DNA from: Anaeromicropila herbilytica
GTDB taxonomy: Bacteria; Bacillota; Clostridia; Lachnospirales; Lachnospiraceae
Direction of reading: 5' to 3'
DNA length: 64,000 nt
NCBI RefSeq assembly: GCF_016591975.1
Contig: NZ_AP024169.1
Span: forward strand, 2,891,001 to 2,955,000
In this document: piece after piece, positions 1-8,677 of the stretch
Layout of the letters: each line of letters begins with the position of its first letter
How positions within the stretch are numbered: position 1 is the first letter of the stretch
Made by a program: the position numbers and the translations under genes
The notes under the pieces: model-generated
Databases searched by the model: none
The model's input: the letters and a program-made list of their open reading frames with translations, nothing else
What the model was told of the DNA's origin: nothing

Positions 1-553
1 CTAGACATTGTACAACAAACTCACCTGTTACCTTATATTTATCGTAGCTTACATCAATTCCTTCTGAATTAATAATATGCTTATCTACTTTTACTACAAA
101 TAATTCTGCTGAATTAAGAAAAGATTCTTTTCCATTGTCTTCTTTAAAAAGAGCTTTTGTCATTCTAGTAGCTGCACTTTCCAGTGTTTCTTTTGCTAAG
201 CTAGATTGATGAAAGACTTTCTCTTCTTTTTTACCACTTGGTAATTCATAAAATGGATTCTTAACAAAAGATGCAGCAAAATAGGCATCTTTGATTGCTT
301 CAGTCATCTCCTCTTCTGTCATTGTGTTATAAATATTTGCAGAAGAAGATCCTCTCATTTTTGTATCTCCGTCCATAAAATCACGGAATACATTTACCAT
401 GTATTTAGTTACATCTTTACTTCTTCTTGAATCAAGAGCTTTCTTAATGAAGAATAGTTCAACACTTTCTTCTCTTGTTTCGTTTATCTGATATGTTTTA
501 ATATCTAAATCATTTAATATCTGAACGATTTTATTTAATATATTATTAGCCAA
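1..553 (-). CDS. pmbA: TldD/PmbA family protein (TldE-like), 3' part outside window
   Basis: The first 184 codons read open from position 553 to the window edge. The start is TTG (ANNILNKIVQI... follows) because GAAAGGATGT at 561-570 is the only ribosome-binding site and the nearby ATG is in a frame that soon stops. The translated part has the N-terminal style of the PmbA/TldE subunit (FFIKKALDSRRSKD, then a long helical region). It lies 49 nt downstream of tldD on the same strand, the usual pairing. In this family TldD carries the zinc-protease motif and TldE is the non-metal partner; together they cleave unfolded or modified peptides. The assignment rests on gene pairing plus N-terminal resemblance, and the C-terminal half cannot be inspected. 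Confidence 0.75.
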   Translation of the reverse strand, partial: MANNILNKIVQILNDLDIKTYQINETREESVELFFIKKALDSRRSKDVTKYMVNVFRDFMDGDTKMRGSSSANIYNTMTEEEMTEAIKDAYFAASFVKNPFYELPSGKKEEKVFHQSSLAKETLESAATRMTKALFKEDNGKESFLNSAELFVVKVDKHIINSEGIDVSYDKYKVTGEFVVQCL

Positions 554-602
554 CTTATTAACATCCTTTCTTTGAATGTACTATGATTTCATCAAGTATT
601 AA

Positions 603-2033
603 CTATCCTAGTTTTACCCTAGCTTTGATTGCTGGACCGCCAGTTGATACCTTAACCCATTCTTTGTAACCTTTGCCACAGAATCCTGTTCCGGATAATT
701 CCATATCAGTAGATACCATGGATATTGATTTTAACAAATCAGGTACATAACCAGTTAATACAACTGGTGAAAATACTTTACCTGTAAATCTACCACCTTT
801 AATTTCTCTAGCAATATTTACCATGCATTGAATACCCCAGTTTTTAGGATCTTCCATACCATTCATTGAATTTTCTAAAAAGAAACCATAATCTATGGAG
901 GAAATCATTTCTTCTACCGTGTTCGTTCCAGTTTCAAAGAAAGTATTCGTCATACGAGTATATGCTTTTCTTTCATAATTCTGTCTTCTGCCATTACCTG
1001 TAGGTTTCGTTCCTAGATACATGGCTGCTTGACTATCGCATATTCCTTGCTTTAAGATTCCCTTATCAATAATAATTGTATCTTTTGCAAGAGATCCTTC
1101 ATCATCAAAATAGAATGAGCCGGTTTGTGCTGCTGCACTTGCTCCATCATGCATTGTAACAAGAGAAGATGCTACTTCTTTGTCAATATACTTACTTGCT
1201 AAGGCACGGTCTTTCACAAACATATCCATCTCAACTCCATGACCAAAAGCTTCATGTGCAATCAGTCCAGTTACATCTGGATCACAAATAACATCGTATT
1301 CACCTGGAGTAATTGGAGTGCTATCTAATAATTCTAACGTTACTTTAACAGCATCTTCTACACCATGTTTCATCTGGTCTAGAAGTTCAGCTCCACCCTG
1401 TACTGAGAAAGTTTTATATGTATATTTTACCTCAGCATCTTTTCTAGCCATTGGCATTTCCATTCCATTTGACCAAAGGATGCTTTGCTCTAGATCTTTC
1501 TTCTCAGATAAGAATATCTTACTCAAATGTAAATATTCAAAATGAACTCTACAGTCAATAATTCTCTCATCTACAAGTCGCGCTTTTTCGCTAATCTCTG
1601 TAAGAACCTCAACTATTTCCTTATCTCCTAACTCACTTGGATCAACTTCATATTCACTACTCTTTGAAAACTTAATCTCTTCTTCTTCTAATTTTTCATA
1701 TTTGGTTTCTGTAACTATGTTTGTTAACTTACCTCTTAATGGAACAAGGTCATTCTTGATTGTCTCAACTATTTTAGGAATTAAACTTTCATTAATTTCA
1801 TTAAAAGAATACTCACTATACCCTGTACCATCATATACACGAACAACAAAGCCTCTCTCATTGGTCATACTATTTACTGAGATTGTTGTACCTGAACGTG
1901 ACACATTATAAGTCTTTCCCTTAGAATCAGATGCTAAGATCGATACATAAGTATATTCTTTTAATAGTTCATTCAATAATACTTTTAGACTTGGCTTTAC
2001 TTCTTGTAGATACTTACTCAATTCCTTTTTCAT
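603..2033 (-). CDS. tldD: TldD metalloprotease
   Basis: 476 residues, full length for TldD. The zinc motif HExxxH is present as HEAFGH at about residues 260-265, and a conserved Cys near residue 452 in GTGFCGKGYKEW is the expected third ligand. TldD forms a cytosolic heterocomplex with TldE that degrades peptides through an extended-strand binding channel; in E. coli it matures microcin B17 and degrades CcdA. The downstream TldE-like gene supports the same complex here. The start ATG is preceded by TAGGAGCTAG, and that Shine-Dalgarno lies at the end of a repeated hairpin module in the leader. A near-consensus promoter about 300 nt upstream implies a long untranslated leader. Confidence 0.93.
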   Translation of the reverse strand: MKKELSKYLQEVKPSLKVLLNELLKEYTYVSILASDSKGKTYNVSRSGTTISVNSMTNERGFVVRVYDGTGYSEYSFNEINESLIPKIVETIKNDLVPLRGKLTNIVTETKYEKLEEEEIKFSKSSEYEVDPSELGDKEIVEVLTEISEKARLVDERIIDCRVHFEYLHLSKIFLSEKKDLEQSILWSNGMEMPMARKDAEVKYTYKTFSVQGGAELLDQMKHGVEDAVKVTLELLDSTPITPGEYDVICDPDVTGLIAHEAFGHGVEMDMFVKDRALASKYIDKEVASSLVTMHDGASAAAQTGSFYFDDEGSLAKDTIIIDKGILKQGICDSQAAMYLGTKPTGNGRRQNYERKAYTRMTNTFFETGTNTVEEMISSIDYGFFLENSMNGMEDPKNWGIQCMVNIAREIKGGRFTGKVFSPVVLTGYVPDLLKSISMVSTDMELSGTGFCGKGYKEWVKVSTGGPAIKARVKLG

Positions 2034-2037
2034 AATT

Positions 2038-2173
2038 CTAGCTCCTATCTGTCGCCATCGGCGACGTTTAAATAAGGGGTGTGAAACGTTTTATTTCACA
2101 CTAGCTCCCATCTGTCGCCATCGGCGACATACTAATCAGGGGTGTGAACGGTTTATTTCACACTAGCTCCTAC
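2038..2173 (-). repeat. Tandem two-hairpin leader modules with terminal Shine-Dalgarno
   Basis: Two tandem units (2038-2100, 63 bp; 2101-2162, 62 bp) and the first bases of a third (2163-2173). Read on the minus strand, each unit has a hairpin GTGTGAAAT..TTCACAC, a short spacer with CCCCT, a hairpin GTCGCCGATGGCGAC, and then AGATRGGAGCTAG. The last GGAGCTAG of the gene-proximal unit is the ribosome-binding site of tldD. The units lie inside the predicted tldD transcript leader. A shortened version occurs before thpR, and the first hairpin recurs at 34872-34896. Confidence 0.85.
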
Positions 2174-2329
2174 CATTTCTTGATTCGAACTAAGTTCTAT
2201 AAAATAAATCGTATTCATAAAACCTATTTTAATATTTCTATTTAACACTTGCTGCAATTAGCACCTTTGGAGACATACATATAAAAGATGTCTATCCTAA
2301 TCTTGATTAGATTGTCATCTAATATCTAT
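2174..2329. other. Remainder of the tldD leader, no gene
   Basis: No open reading frame with a ribosome-binding site is seen. Short palindromes are present (AGACAT..ATGTCT near 2270-2300, CTAATCTTGATTAG near 2298-2311). The stretch lies between the predicted tldD promoter and the repeat modules and would be transcribed as the 5' half of the leader. Confidence 0.5.
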
Positions 2330-2358
2330 AGTATAATTTCATGATAATCAAATGTCAA
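2330..2358 (-). promoter_or_regulatory. Predicted sigma-A promoter of tldD
   Basis: On the minus strand TTGACA (2353-2358) is separated by 17 nt from TATACT (2330-2335). The predicted transcript starts near 2323 and has a leader of about 290 nt that includes both hairpin modules. It lies just past the stop of the MYG1-like gene. Confidence 0.65.
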
Positions 2359-2389
2359 TATATACTATAATTTATTTTGTTTCAATTAC

Positions 2390-3223
2390 TTATTCATTTC
2401 TATGCAATTGTTTTGTAATCCTACAAGCAAGAATTGCATCCTCCAAAGTCTTAGTGGCAATTAAAAATCTACTATTATGACAGAAAGTAAGTGTCTGTAC
2501 TCCTGAGATAGTAGGTAACTCTGCTTCTGATTTTCCTGCCCATTCTTCTGGAAAACTATACTTGTTCTCATTAGAATCAGGTTCTTTTGGAACCCCCTGT
2601 GCATTATACCCACCTCGATTGGAAGGATAGATAACAAACTCAGTATCAGTATTACATAGAACCATCTTCCATGGGGCAAATTGTGGTAGAATAACGATTT
2701 GATCTTTAGAATTCTCATATGCATGTTCTACAAGAGTCTTAGCTTTCTCCATACTTTTTGACATATTAAACTTTTTAGTTAGTATCGTCTTAGCAAATTC
2801 TACTGCTTCAAAAAAACATTCATCATACGAATCATTTGAATCCCAACTAGGATTAAAACTACTTATAATACTAGCAATTGATGAACCGCATCCCGTATTG
2901 TCGTCTTCGTCGATTGGCTGAATAAATCTCTCATCAAATCGACTTGCTTCTTCTTCACCAACCAAACCTTTTCCGTATTTCTCCCATAACAAGCCAAAAG
3001 AAGCATATGGAATACCATTCTCTCGTACTCTTGCGCCTTCTTGATGGTGATCAAATTCACCACCACCAATATCATATACTATGCCATCAAAATTACTGTC
3101 CACTTCAAATGTACGAGTGAGAGATAATTCTGGATATATAATTTTTAATAATGCAGTGGAAAATACATCATCTGCATGAAATTTACCTGCGTGTGTTATT
3201 GCTTTCATTGTACTATTATTCAT
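2390..3223 (-). CDS. MYG1/GAMP1 family DHH-type hydrolase
   Basis: About 277 residues, resembling the MYG1 family (UPF0160), whose members are metal-dependent phosphoesterases; eukaryotic MYG1 is a 3'-5' RNA exonuclease. The family signature HAGKFHADD lies near the N-terminus, followed about 40 residues later by GGGEFDHHQ, both metal-binding motifs. The start is uncertain. The longest frame begins at 3235 without a visible ribosome-binding site, the ATG at 3223 has a weak TGGGAT, and homology would also allow MKAITHAGKF at 3208. It stands alone between the tldD and MFS/ArsR units. Substrate in bacteria is unknown. Confidence 0.8.
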   Translation of the reverse strand: MNNSTMKAITHAGKFHADDVFSTALLKIIYPELSLTRTFEVDSNFDGIVYDIGGGEFDHHQEGARVRENGIPYASFGLLWEKYGKGLVGEEEASRFDERFIQPIDEDDNTGCGSSIASIISSFNPSWDSNDSYDECFFEAVEFAKTILTKKFNMSKSMEKAKTLVEHAYENSKDQIVILPQFAPWKMVLCNTDTEFVIYPSNRGGYNAQGVPKEPDSNENKYSFPEEWAGKSEAELPTISGVQTLTFCHNSRFLIATKTLEDAILACRITKQLHRNE

Positions 3224-3303
3224 AATTAATCCCATCTTATTTTAGTTTTTATTAATCCTAATCCTATTATTTTCATACTTTATTTTGTTTATTTTCATCT
3301 ATA

Positions 3304-4431
3304 TTATTCAACTAAATAACGTCTAATTTGTTTTAATATCTCTTCAATTCTTTCTTTATTGGAAATATAGAACACTTTATTGTTCTGTTTTTCCACACGT
3401 ACTAAACCTTGAGATATCAATGCTGACATATGATATGATATCGTAGGCGTTGATAAATTAAGACTTTTAGCTAATTCAATACCGTATGAACTTTTTTCTT
3501 TTATTAACATCAATATTTCAAACTTACTCTTATCACTTAATAATTTTAAAGCCTGATTAATCTCATTTACATCATTGGAACGTGAACTTGATGTTAAATT
3601 TTTATCAAAAAGTACTCCAATTCGAAATACATCAAATAGTTGAGAATCTTTCTTTTGACTATCTTCCCTTTCTTCTTTTGTCCTACTACTAAATGAACAT
3701 CTATTACAGTAGAAGATATTTGGAATAAGATAAGTACCCAATAAATTCTTATCGAATACTATATTAACATTCTTTGCTATATAATCATATAAGTCCTCAT
3801 GCGTGGTAAAATCAGTCCAATACTTATAAAATTCATTTCCAAGATAATCAAAATCCTCTTTGAAATACTCAAATAGTTTCGTTGTCTTTTCAATAAGACT
3901 TAATAGTTCATTCAAATACTTTTTCTTATCAAGAAAAATTTGCTGAATCAGAAGTTTATCCTCAGCTTTCAGTTCTGAGTTATTAATTTTACGAAATAAG
4001 TCAACTGTTGTAATATCTTCGCTTTCTTCATCGGTTAAACCAATTTTATAGAAACCATTTAAATGATTCGAGAATTCCTTTAATCGTTCTGAGTCTGATA
4101 TATTTAAGACTTTTTCTCTAATCTCATCGATTGATAATGATATGTTTTGAAAATCATATAGTAATACAAAACTTGCTATATTATCCGAATACTCACCAAT
4201 ATTTTTATAATAAAATCGAATTTGATCCATATCCTCTGCTAAATGTTTTAGCATATAGGAATATATTTTTGTGACTCTGTAATAAGTATCTTGAACTTTC
4301 TCGTTGTCGATTCCATATCGTTTCAATAGCTTCTCACGTAGTTGCTCGAAATCATAATCCTCCGCAATTAGAGTCAAAAGTGCATCTGACTCATTTATAT
4401 AATCTATCTTATTTAATACTGTAATTTTCAT
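3304..4431 (-). CDS. ArsR-type winged-helix transcriptional regulator (long form)
   Basis: 375 residues. The C-terminal 85 or so form an ArsR-type winged helix: LKLLSDKSKFEILMLIKE, then SLNLSTPTISYHMSALISQG as recognition helix, then a wing with VEKQNNKVFYI. The N-terminal 280 residues are helical, without a recognised family, and probably sense a ligand or mediate oligomerisation. No CxC metal site is visible in the helix usually used by arsenic sensors. It is the second gene after an MFS exporter, which suggests it regulates that exporter. A strong inverted repeat lies in the gap between the two genes. Confidence 0.8.
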   Translation of the reverse strand: MKITVLNKIDYINESDALLTLIAEDYDFEQLREKLLKRYGIDNEKVQDTYYRVTKIYSYMLKHLAEDMDQIRFYYKNIGEYSDNIASFVLLYDFQNISLSIDEIREKVLNISDSERLKEFSNHLNGFYKIGLTDEESEDITTVDLFRKINNSELKAEDKLLIQQIFLDKKKYLNELLSLIEKTTKLFEYFKEDFDYLGNEFYKYWTDFTTHEDLYDYIAKNVNIVFDKNLLGTYLIPNIFYCNRCSFSSRTKEEREDSQKKDSQLFDVFRIGVLFDKNLTSSSRSNDVNEINQALKLLSDKSKFEILMLIKEKSSYGIELAKSLNLSTPTISYHMSALISQGLVRVEKQNNKVFYISNKERIEEILKQIRRYLVE

Positions 4432-4491
4432 TTTCTAACCTTGCCTCTCAATCAATTATTACCACTTTCATGTGAATTACTACTACTTCAA

Positions 4492-4551
4492 GAAATAAAG
4501 TATTAAAAATTATCACATTAAATCATGCGATAATTATTAATACTTTATTTC
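4492..4551. repeat. Inverted repeat between MFS gene and ArsR-type gene
   Basis: Arms of 23 nt (4492-4514 and 4529-4551) pair with one mismatch around a 14-nt loop. It starts 5 nt past the MFS stop codon. There is no clear U-tract, so it may be a weak terminator or attenuator, an mRNA-stabilising stem, or a regulator-binding site. Confidence 0.7.
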
Positions 4552-4555
4552 TTCT

Positions 4556-5833
4556 TTATTCAGTAACCTTCTCGAATTGTACTTTTCTAAAATGTATATA
4601 TAAGAATAATATAATAAATAAGGTACCTGAAGCAACAAATATTTGAGATAGAGTAAATATTTTAACCAAAAAAGTGCATAGAAATGAAAATATTGGAACT
4701 GCTGCTGTGCCACTAGCATTTAATATGGCTCCTGTTCTAGATAAATATTCTTGTTCCACTTCCTTCATAAATTGTACACTAATTACCGATACAATCATTG
4801 AAATTGCTATACCAAATATCGTAATAAAGACGGCAACACTAGGATAAATAACCACTGCACTTGTTGTAACAAAACTAACTAAGATTAAAAACAGGTAAGA
4901 GCTTCCAAATATAATTCCATTCATTACTATTATTGAACGAACCTTAAATTTCTTTGAGACGTATGGAAATATTACAGAACCAATTGCCATTCCAACACTT
5001 GTTGACATTCCAAGTACTGATAATAACATACTACCCTGTTTGAATACTTCTTTTATTAGCGGCGCTTCAAATGTATTTAACGGAACCATAACCGCATTAA
5101 TTGAAACCATTAATAAACAAATATTACGAACTACTGGATTTTTAGTAACATAATCAAGACCACTTTTTAAAGTTGCTAAATAACTTGAAACAGTTAACTT
5201 ATCAGATTCTTTTTTCTCTTCTTTTACAAAAATACTAGAAATAATAACTGCGGATAGGAAAAATGTAATTGCATCAATTATAATCGATGTTTGTACTCCA
5301 AATACGGCTATGATTACACCAGCTAACCCTAGTCCTATGAACTCAACAATTTTACTTAATGTTGTATTAAGCGATGTACCGAATTCATAATATTTCTGTT
5401 CAAGTAACTGGGGTGTAAAAGCCATTCCAGCAGGTAATCGAAAAGCTTCTACGGAGGAATTCATAAATGTAAAAACCATCAATATGTAAGGGTTAACCAT
5501 ATCTGTTAGGTATAAAATTACTAATCCTACCACGATACATCCGCGAATTGCATCAGCTATTACCATAATTCGTTTCTTTTTCATTCTTTCAACTAATGCG
5601 CCTGCAAAAGGCTGTATAATTACTGACGGCAACATATTAACTCCATATATTACTGCTGACCATGATGCACTTTGTGTAATCTGATATACAAGCCATGTAA
5701 ATGCAATTGCATCTACCGAATCTCCAAAACGATTGATTACATTTGCAATGATAAGCTTCATATATTCTACTTGTTTAAAAATATCTTTGTAACCAATTTT
5801 CACTTCATTTTCGCACATAAATTTACCCTCCAT
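4556..5833 (-). CDS. MFS transporter, drug-exporter type
   Basis: 425 residues with about 12 hydrophobic segments and a cytoplasmic loop after the sixth (FVKEEKKESDKLTV). The N-terminal half resembles the MFS_3/MefA-EntS group: a GDSVDAIAF segment, then GALVERMKKKRIMVIAD, the family's motif-A loop. Such proteins export macrolides, siderophores or other amphiphiles by proton antiport; the substrate here cannot be told. The start ATG follows GGAGGGTAAATTT. The ArsR-type regulator is downstream on the same strand, so exporter and regulator probably form one unit. The upstream region has TATAAT near 5844-5849 but no convincing -35 box. Confidence 0.88.
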   Translation of the reverse strand: MEGKFMCENEVKIGYKDIFKQVEYMKLIIANVINRFGDSVDAIAFTWLVYQITQSASWSAVIYGVNMLPSVIIQPFAGALVERMKKKRIMVIADAIRGCIVVGLVILYLTDMVNPYILMVFTFMNSSVEAFRLPAGMAFTPQLLEQKYYEFGTSLNTTLSKIVEFIGLGLAGVIIAVFGVQTSIIIDAITFFLSAVIISSIFVKEEKKESDKLTVSSYLATLKSGLDYVTKNPVVRNICLLMVSINAVMVPLNTFEAPLIKEVFKQGSMLLSVLGMSTSVGMAIGSVIFPYVSKKFKVRSIIVMNGIIFGSSYLFLILVSFVTTSAVVIYPSVAVFITIFGIAISMIVSVISVQFMKEVEQEYLSRTGAILNASGTAAVPIFSFLCTFLVKIFTLSQIFVASGTLFIILFLYIHFRKVQFEKVTE

Positions 5834-6267
5834 AACGTACTATTATAACTCAAACCTCGTATTATTAAGTTGATAGAATACTTGGTTTTATAACTGTGAA
5901 GTATAATACGCTATATCCACAATATGTACCTGAAAGAAGTATATTGTGGAATTCCTTTCTGATATTATTTTCTTTCAATGGTGCCTTGAATTATATGTAT
6001 AAAAGAAATATATTAGACCAGCAGCATTAGATGTGCATCGAATTTGCTCAGTAATGTTTTATGACTATCTAACATATGAATTAGTATAATTTAGCTACTA
6101 GATTTTGTCAATCATTTTTTGAATATTTATTCATAGTAAATCTATATTACTGAACTATTCCTTATTTATCTTATAATCTATGCTTGCTGAAAGCCTTAAA
6201 GACAGAATCTCAATAAAACTTTCATACCCTGGACTTCAAGAGACTATTAAATTTAACTCCCATTAAT
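5834..6267. other. Intergenic region before the MFS gene
   Basis: No gene is recognised in this stretch. It contains a 9-bp inverted repeat CCACAATAT (5917-5925) and ATATTGTGG (5941-5949) around a 15-nt loop, upstream of the MFS gene. That could be an operator for the ArsR-type protein or an unrelated stem. The rest is AT-rich without a clear ORF or RNA gene. Confidence 0.45.
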
Positions 6268-6302
6268 AAAAAAAGGCTTGAATCATAGACTCAAGCCTTT
6301 TT
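6268..6302 (-). terminator. Rho-independent terminator after the LRR gene
   Basis: AAAAAGGCTTGA and TCAAGCCTTTTT pair around an 8-9 nt loop, flanked by A and T tracts. It lies 15 nt past the LRR gene stop and reads as a terminator on either strand. Confidence 0.85.
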
Positions 6303-6316
6303 GTTCATTCCTTATT

Positions 6317-7054
6317 TTATCCCTTAACTGTAGCTTCAACATTTCCAGATATCAATAATGTCTTTCCTGTAAATCGGTTCCTATACTTTTTATTAAATGT
6401 AAAATATACGTTATCCCCATCATTCATATCAAAATAGGTAATTGTTTGATTACATTTATCATATACCCCATAAGGAATAATACTATCCTCGTTTAATTCA
6501 AATTCACTGAATCTATCTTGAATACAACTTAGTGTCATAATAGCTTCATTATTCAAAGAAATCTGTACTGGTTTTAATTTAATTTTTTGATTAATGCCAT
6601 AAACTGAATAAAGACTCGGTATCTGAACCAAAGGACTTATGTCGATTATATGATTAAATGAAAAATATATTTTTTTCAAATGAAACATACCCTTCATGCA
6701 TGGGAATTCGCATATATGATTATAGTTTACACTTAAATACTCAAGACTTGACAACTGACTTAAAGGTGTAATATCTGTAATTAAATTATGTTGTAACAAT
6801 AAACAAGAAATATTCTTTGCATATTGAATACCTTCAATTGATTTAATCCGATAATCCCTAGCATCTAATATTCCTGTCAAAGATTCTAAATCTTCTATCG
6901 TAATTTCATTTAATGCCCGCTTATTCAGTGCCTTATTAATTGCTGCTTGTAATCCTACATCCGGAATTTGATTATTGATTAAAATGTAATTTTCTCTTTC
7001 TTCTGTAAAGATATCATCTTGATTCCTTCCATCACAAAACTCATGACAATCCAT
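6317..7054 (-). CDS. Leucine-rich repeat protein without signal peptide
   Basis: 245 residues. After an N-terminal stretch of about 30, a cap resembling internalins follows (IPDVGLQAAINKALNK, then EITIEDLESLTGI). Next come three to four 21-22 residue repeats of the LxxLxxNxIxDIxPL type (residues about 70-150) and a C-terminal beta domain (about 155-245). Secreted internalin-like proteins carry a signal peptide and anchor; none is visible here, as the N-terminus MDCHEFCDGRNQDD is polar. It is therefore probably cytosolic, or exported by an unrecognised route. GGAAGGA supports the start. Function is not predictable beyond protein binding. Confidence 0.75.
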   Translation of the reverse strand: MDCHEFCDGRNQDDIFTEERENYILINNQIPDVGLQAAINKALNKRALNEITIEDLESLTGILDARDYRIKSIEGIQYAKNISCLLLQHNLITDITPLSQLSSLEYLSVNYNHICEFPCMKGMFHLKKIYFSFNHIIDISPLVQIPSLYSVYGINQKIKLKPVQISLNNEAIMTLSCIQDRFSEFELNEDSIIPYGVYDKCNQTITYFDMNDGDNVYFTFNKKYRNRFTGKTLLISGNVEATVKG

Positions 7055-7118
7055 TGGAATCCTTCCTTCACGTAAAAATTAATTATCATAATATTTTATG
7101 TGAAGTAAACTGATAAGT

Positions 7119-7164
7119 GAGTAATCTAAAGAAAAGTTCATCTTAATTCATCCTTAGATTACTC
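7119..7164. repeat. Inverted repeat between pepT and the LRR gene
   Basis: Perfect 11-bp arms GAGTAATCTAA (7119-7129) and TTAGATTACTC (7154-7164) with a 24-nt loop. No U-tract follows on either strand. It could be an inefficient terminator for pepT or an operator before the LRR gene. Confidence 0.5.
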
Positions 7165-7236
7165 TATATTATTCTGATTTCTATCATTATTTCACGTCAA
7201 AAAATAAAATAATACTTTATTCATTCAAAGTAAATA

Positions 7237-8466
7237 TTATTTGTAATCTTCCTTTGAGTATAATTTCATTATCTCAATAAGAACTAAAGTAGATAATTCC
7301 ATTCCTTCGACTGTAATGTGTTCAAGGTTACCATGGAAAGCAAATCCACCTGTTCCTAGGTTAGGACAAGGAAGTCCCATAAAACTTAATCTTGCACCAT
7401 CGGTACCACCACGAATTGGTGTAGTGATTGGTGTTAGTCCAACTTTTTGAATAGCTTCTCTTGCGTTTTCAATTAGATGGAAATTAGGCTCAATCATTTC
7501 TAACATATTTCTGTAATTATCTTTTAGCAATATTGAAACAGTGCCTTCTCCGTATTTTTCATTCATTAAATCCGCAATATGTTTTAATGTTTCTTTTCTT
7601 GCTTCAAACATTGTTGCACTATGATCTCTTATTATATAGGATAATGTTGCATTTGTTACGTCACCAGACATATCTGTTAAATGATAGAATCCTTCATAAC
7701 CTTTTGTATGTCTTGGAATCTCACCGCTTGGTAACATTGAATTAATCTCAAATGCGACTAAGGCAGCATTTACCATAGTATTCTTTGATGATCCTGGATG
7801 TACCGAGACTCCTCGTACTTCGAACTTACATGCTGCCGCATTAAAATTCTCATATTCTATTTCGCCTTCTCTACTACCATCCACAGTGTATGCAAAGTCA
7901 GCACCAAATTCTTTTACATTAAAGAAATCCGCACCTTCCCCTACTTCTTCATCCGGTGTAAATCCAATGCATATTTTTCCATGAGGAATGTCTGATGTTA
8001 ACAGAATCTCGCATGCAGTCATAATTTCAGCAATTCCTGCTTTATCATCAGCGCCTAATAGTGTTGATCCATCCGTAGTAATTAGTGTTCTACCTTTTAA
8101 TTCTGATAGATGAGGAAATACTTTCACGCTAAGTATGTCCTTTGTTGCTGGTAGGACAACATCTTCTCCATTATAGTTTTCAATAATCTGAGGATTCACA
8201 TTTTCTCCACTTGCATCTGGTGATGTATCCATATGTGCGATGAATCCAATACTTGGACAGTTTTCATAACCTTTTGTTGCTGGAATCTCGCCATATACAT
8301 AAGCATGTTCATCCACTCTTACCTTGCTAATTCCAAGATCGTTCATCTCTGACACTAAAAGGTTAGCAAGTTCAAATTGGCATTTAGATGATGGATGAGT
8401 ACCTGAATTTTCATCAGAAGTGGTATGGATTTTAACATATTTTAATAGTCGTTCGTATGCTTTCAT
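7237..8466 (-). CDS. pepT: Peptidase T (tripeptide aminopeptidase)
   Basis: 409 residues, the normal length of PepT (M20B family). It removes the N-terminal residue from tripeptides in the cytosol using two zinc ions. The ligand set is visible: H78 and D80 in AHMDTSPD, D140 in GADDKAG, catalytic E173 with E174 in PDEEVG, D196 in TVDGS, and a C-terminal His in HGNLEH near 379. The start follows GAAAGGAAAAAAAT. It stands alone in its transcription unit; another M20 dipeptidase (PepV-like) lies 1.1 kb upstream, suggesting peptide scavenging. Confidence 0.96.
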   Translation of the reverse strand: MKAYERLLKYVKIHTTSDENSGTHPSSKCQFELANLLVSEMNDLGISKVRVDEHAYVYGEIPATKGYENCPSIGFIAHMDTSPDASGENVNPQIIENYNGEDVVLPATKDILSVKVFPHLSELKGRTLITTDGSTLLGADDKAGIAEIMTACEILLTSDIPHGKICIGFTPDEEVGEGADFFNVKEFGADFAYTVDGSREGEIEYENFNAAACKFEVRGVSVHPGSSKNTMVNAALVAFEINSMLPSGEIPRHTKGYEGFYHLTDMSGDVTNATLSYIIRDHSATMFEARKETLKHIADLMNEKYGEGTVSILLKDNYRNMLEMIEPNFHLIENAREAIQKVGLTPITTPIRGGTDGARLSFMGLPCPNLGTGGFAFHGNLEHITVEGMELSTLVLIEIMKLYSKEDYK

Positions 8467-8566
8467 ATTTTTTTCCTTTCACTTACAACTTTTTATTATT
8501 CTATTAATATACTTATATTTTTACACATCTTTCTTTACATTTATCTAATTTGGAAATGTAAATATA

Positions 8567-8677
8567 ATGTTATCACTCTTGAATCAATTTATTCTATACA
8601 TTCTCTAATCCTATTATGAATCGCGTATTTCACCAAAGTATACAAATAACACCAATAACTAATTATAGTGATAACAT
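8567..8677. repeat. Widely spaced 11-bp inverted repeat
   Basis: ATGTTATCACT (8567-8577) and AGTGATAACAT (8667-8677) are perfect complements 89 nt apart. The right arm overlaps the last codons of the AEC carrier gene. It may fold the 3' end of that mRNA, or it may be chance in AT-rich DNA. Confidence 0.4.
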
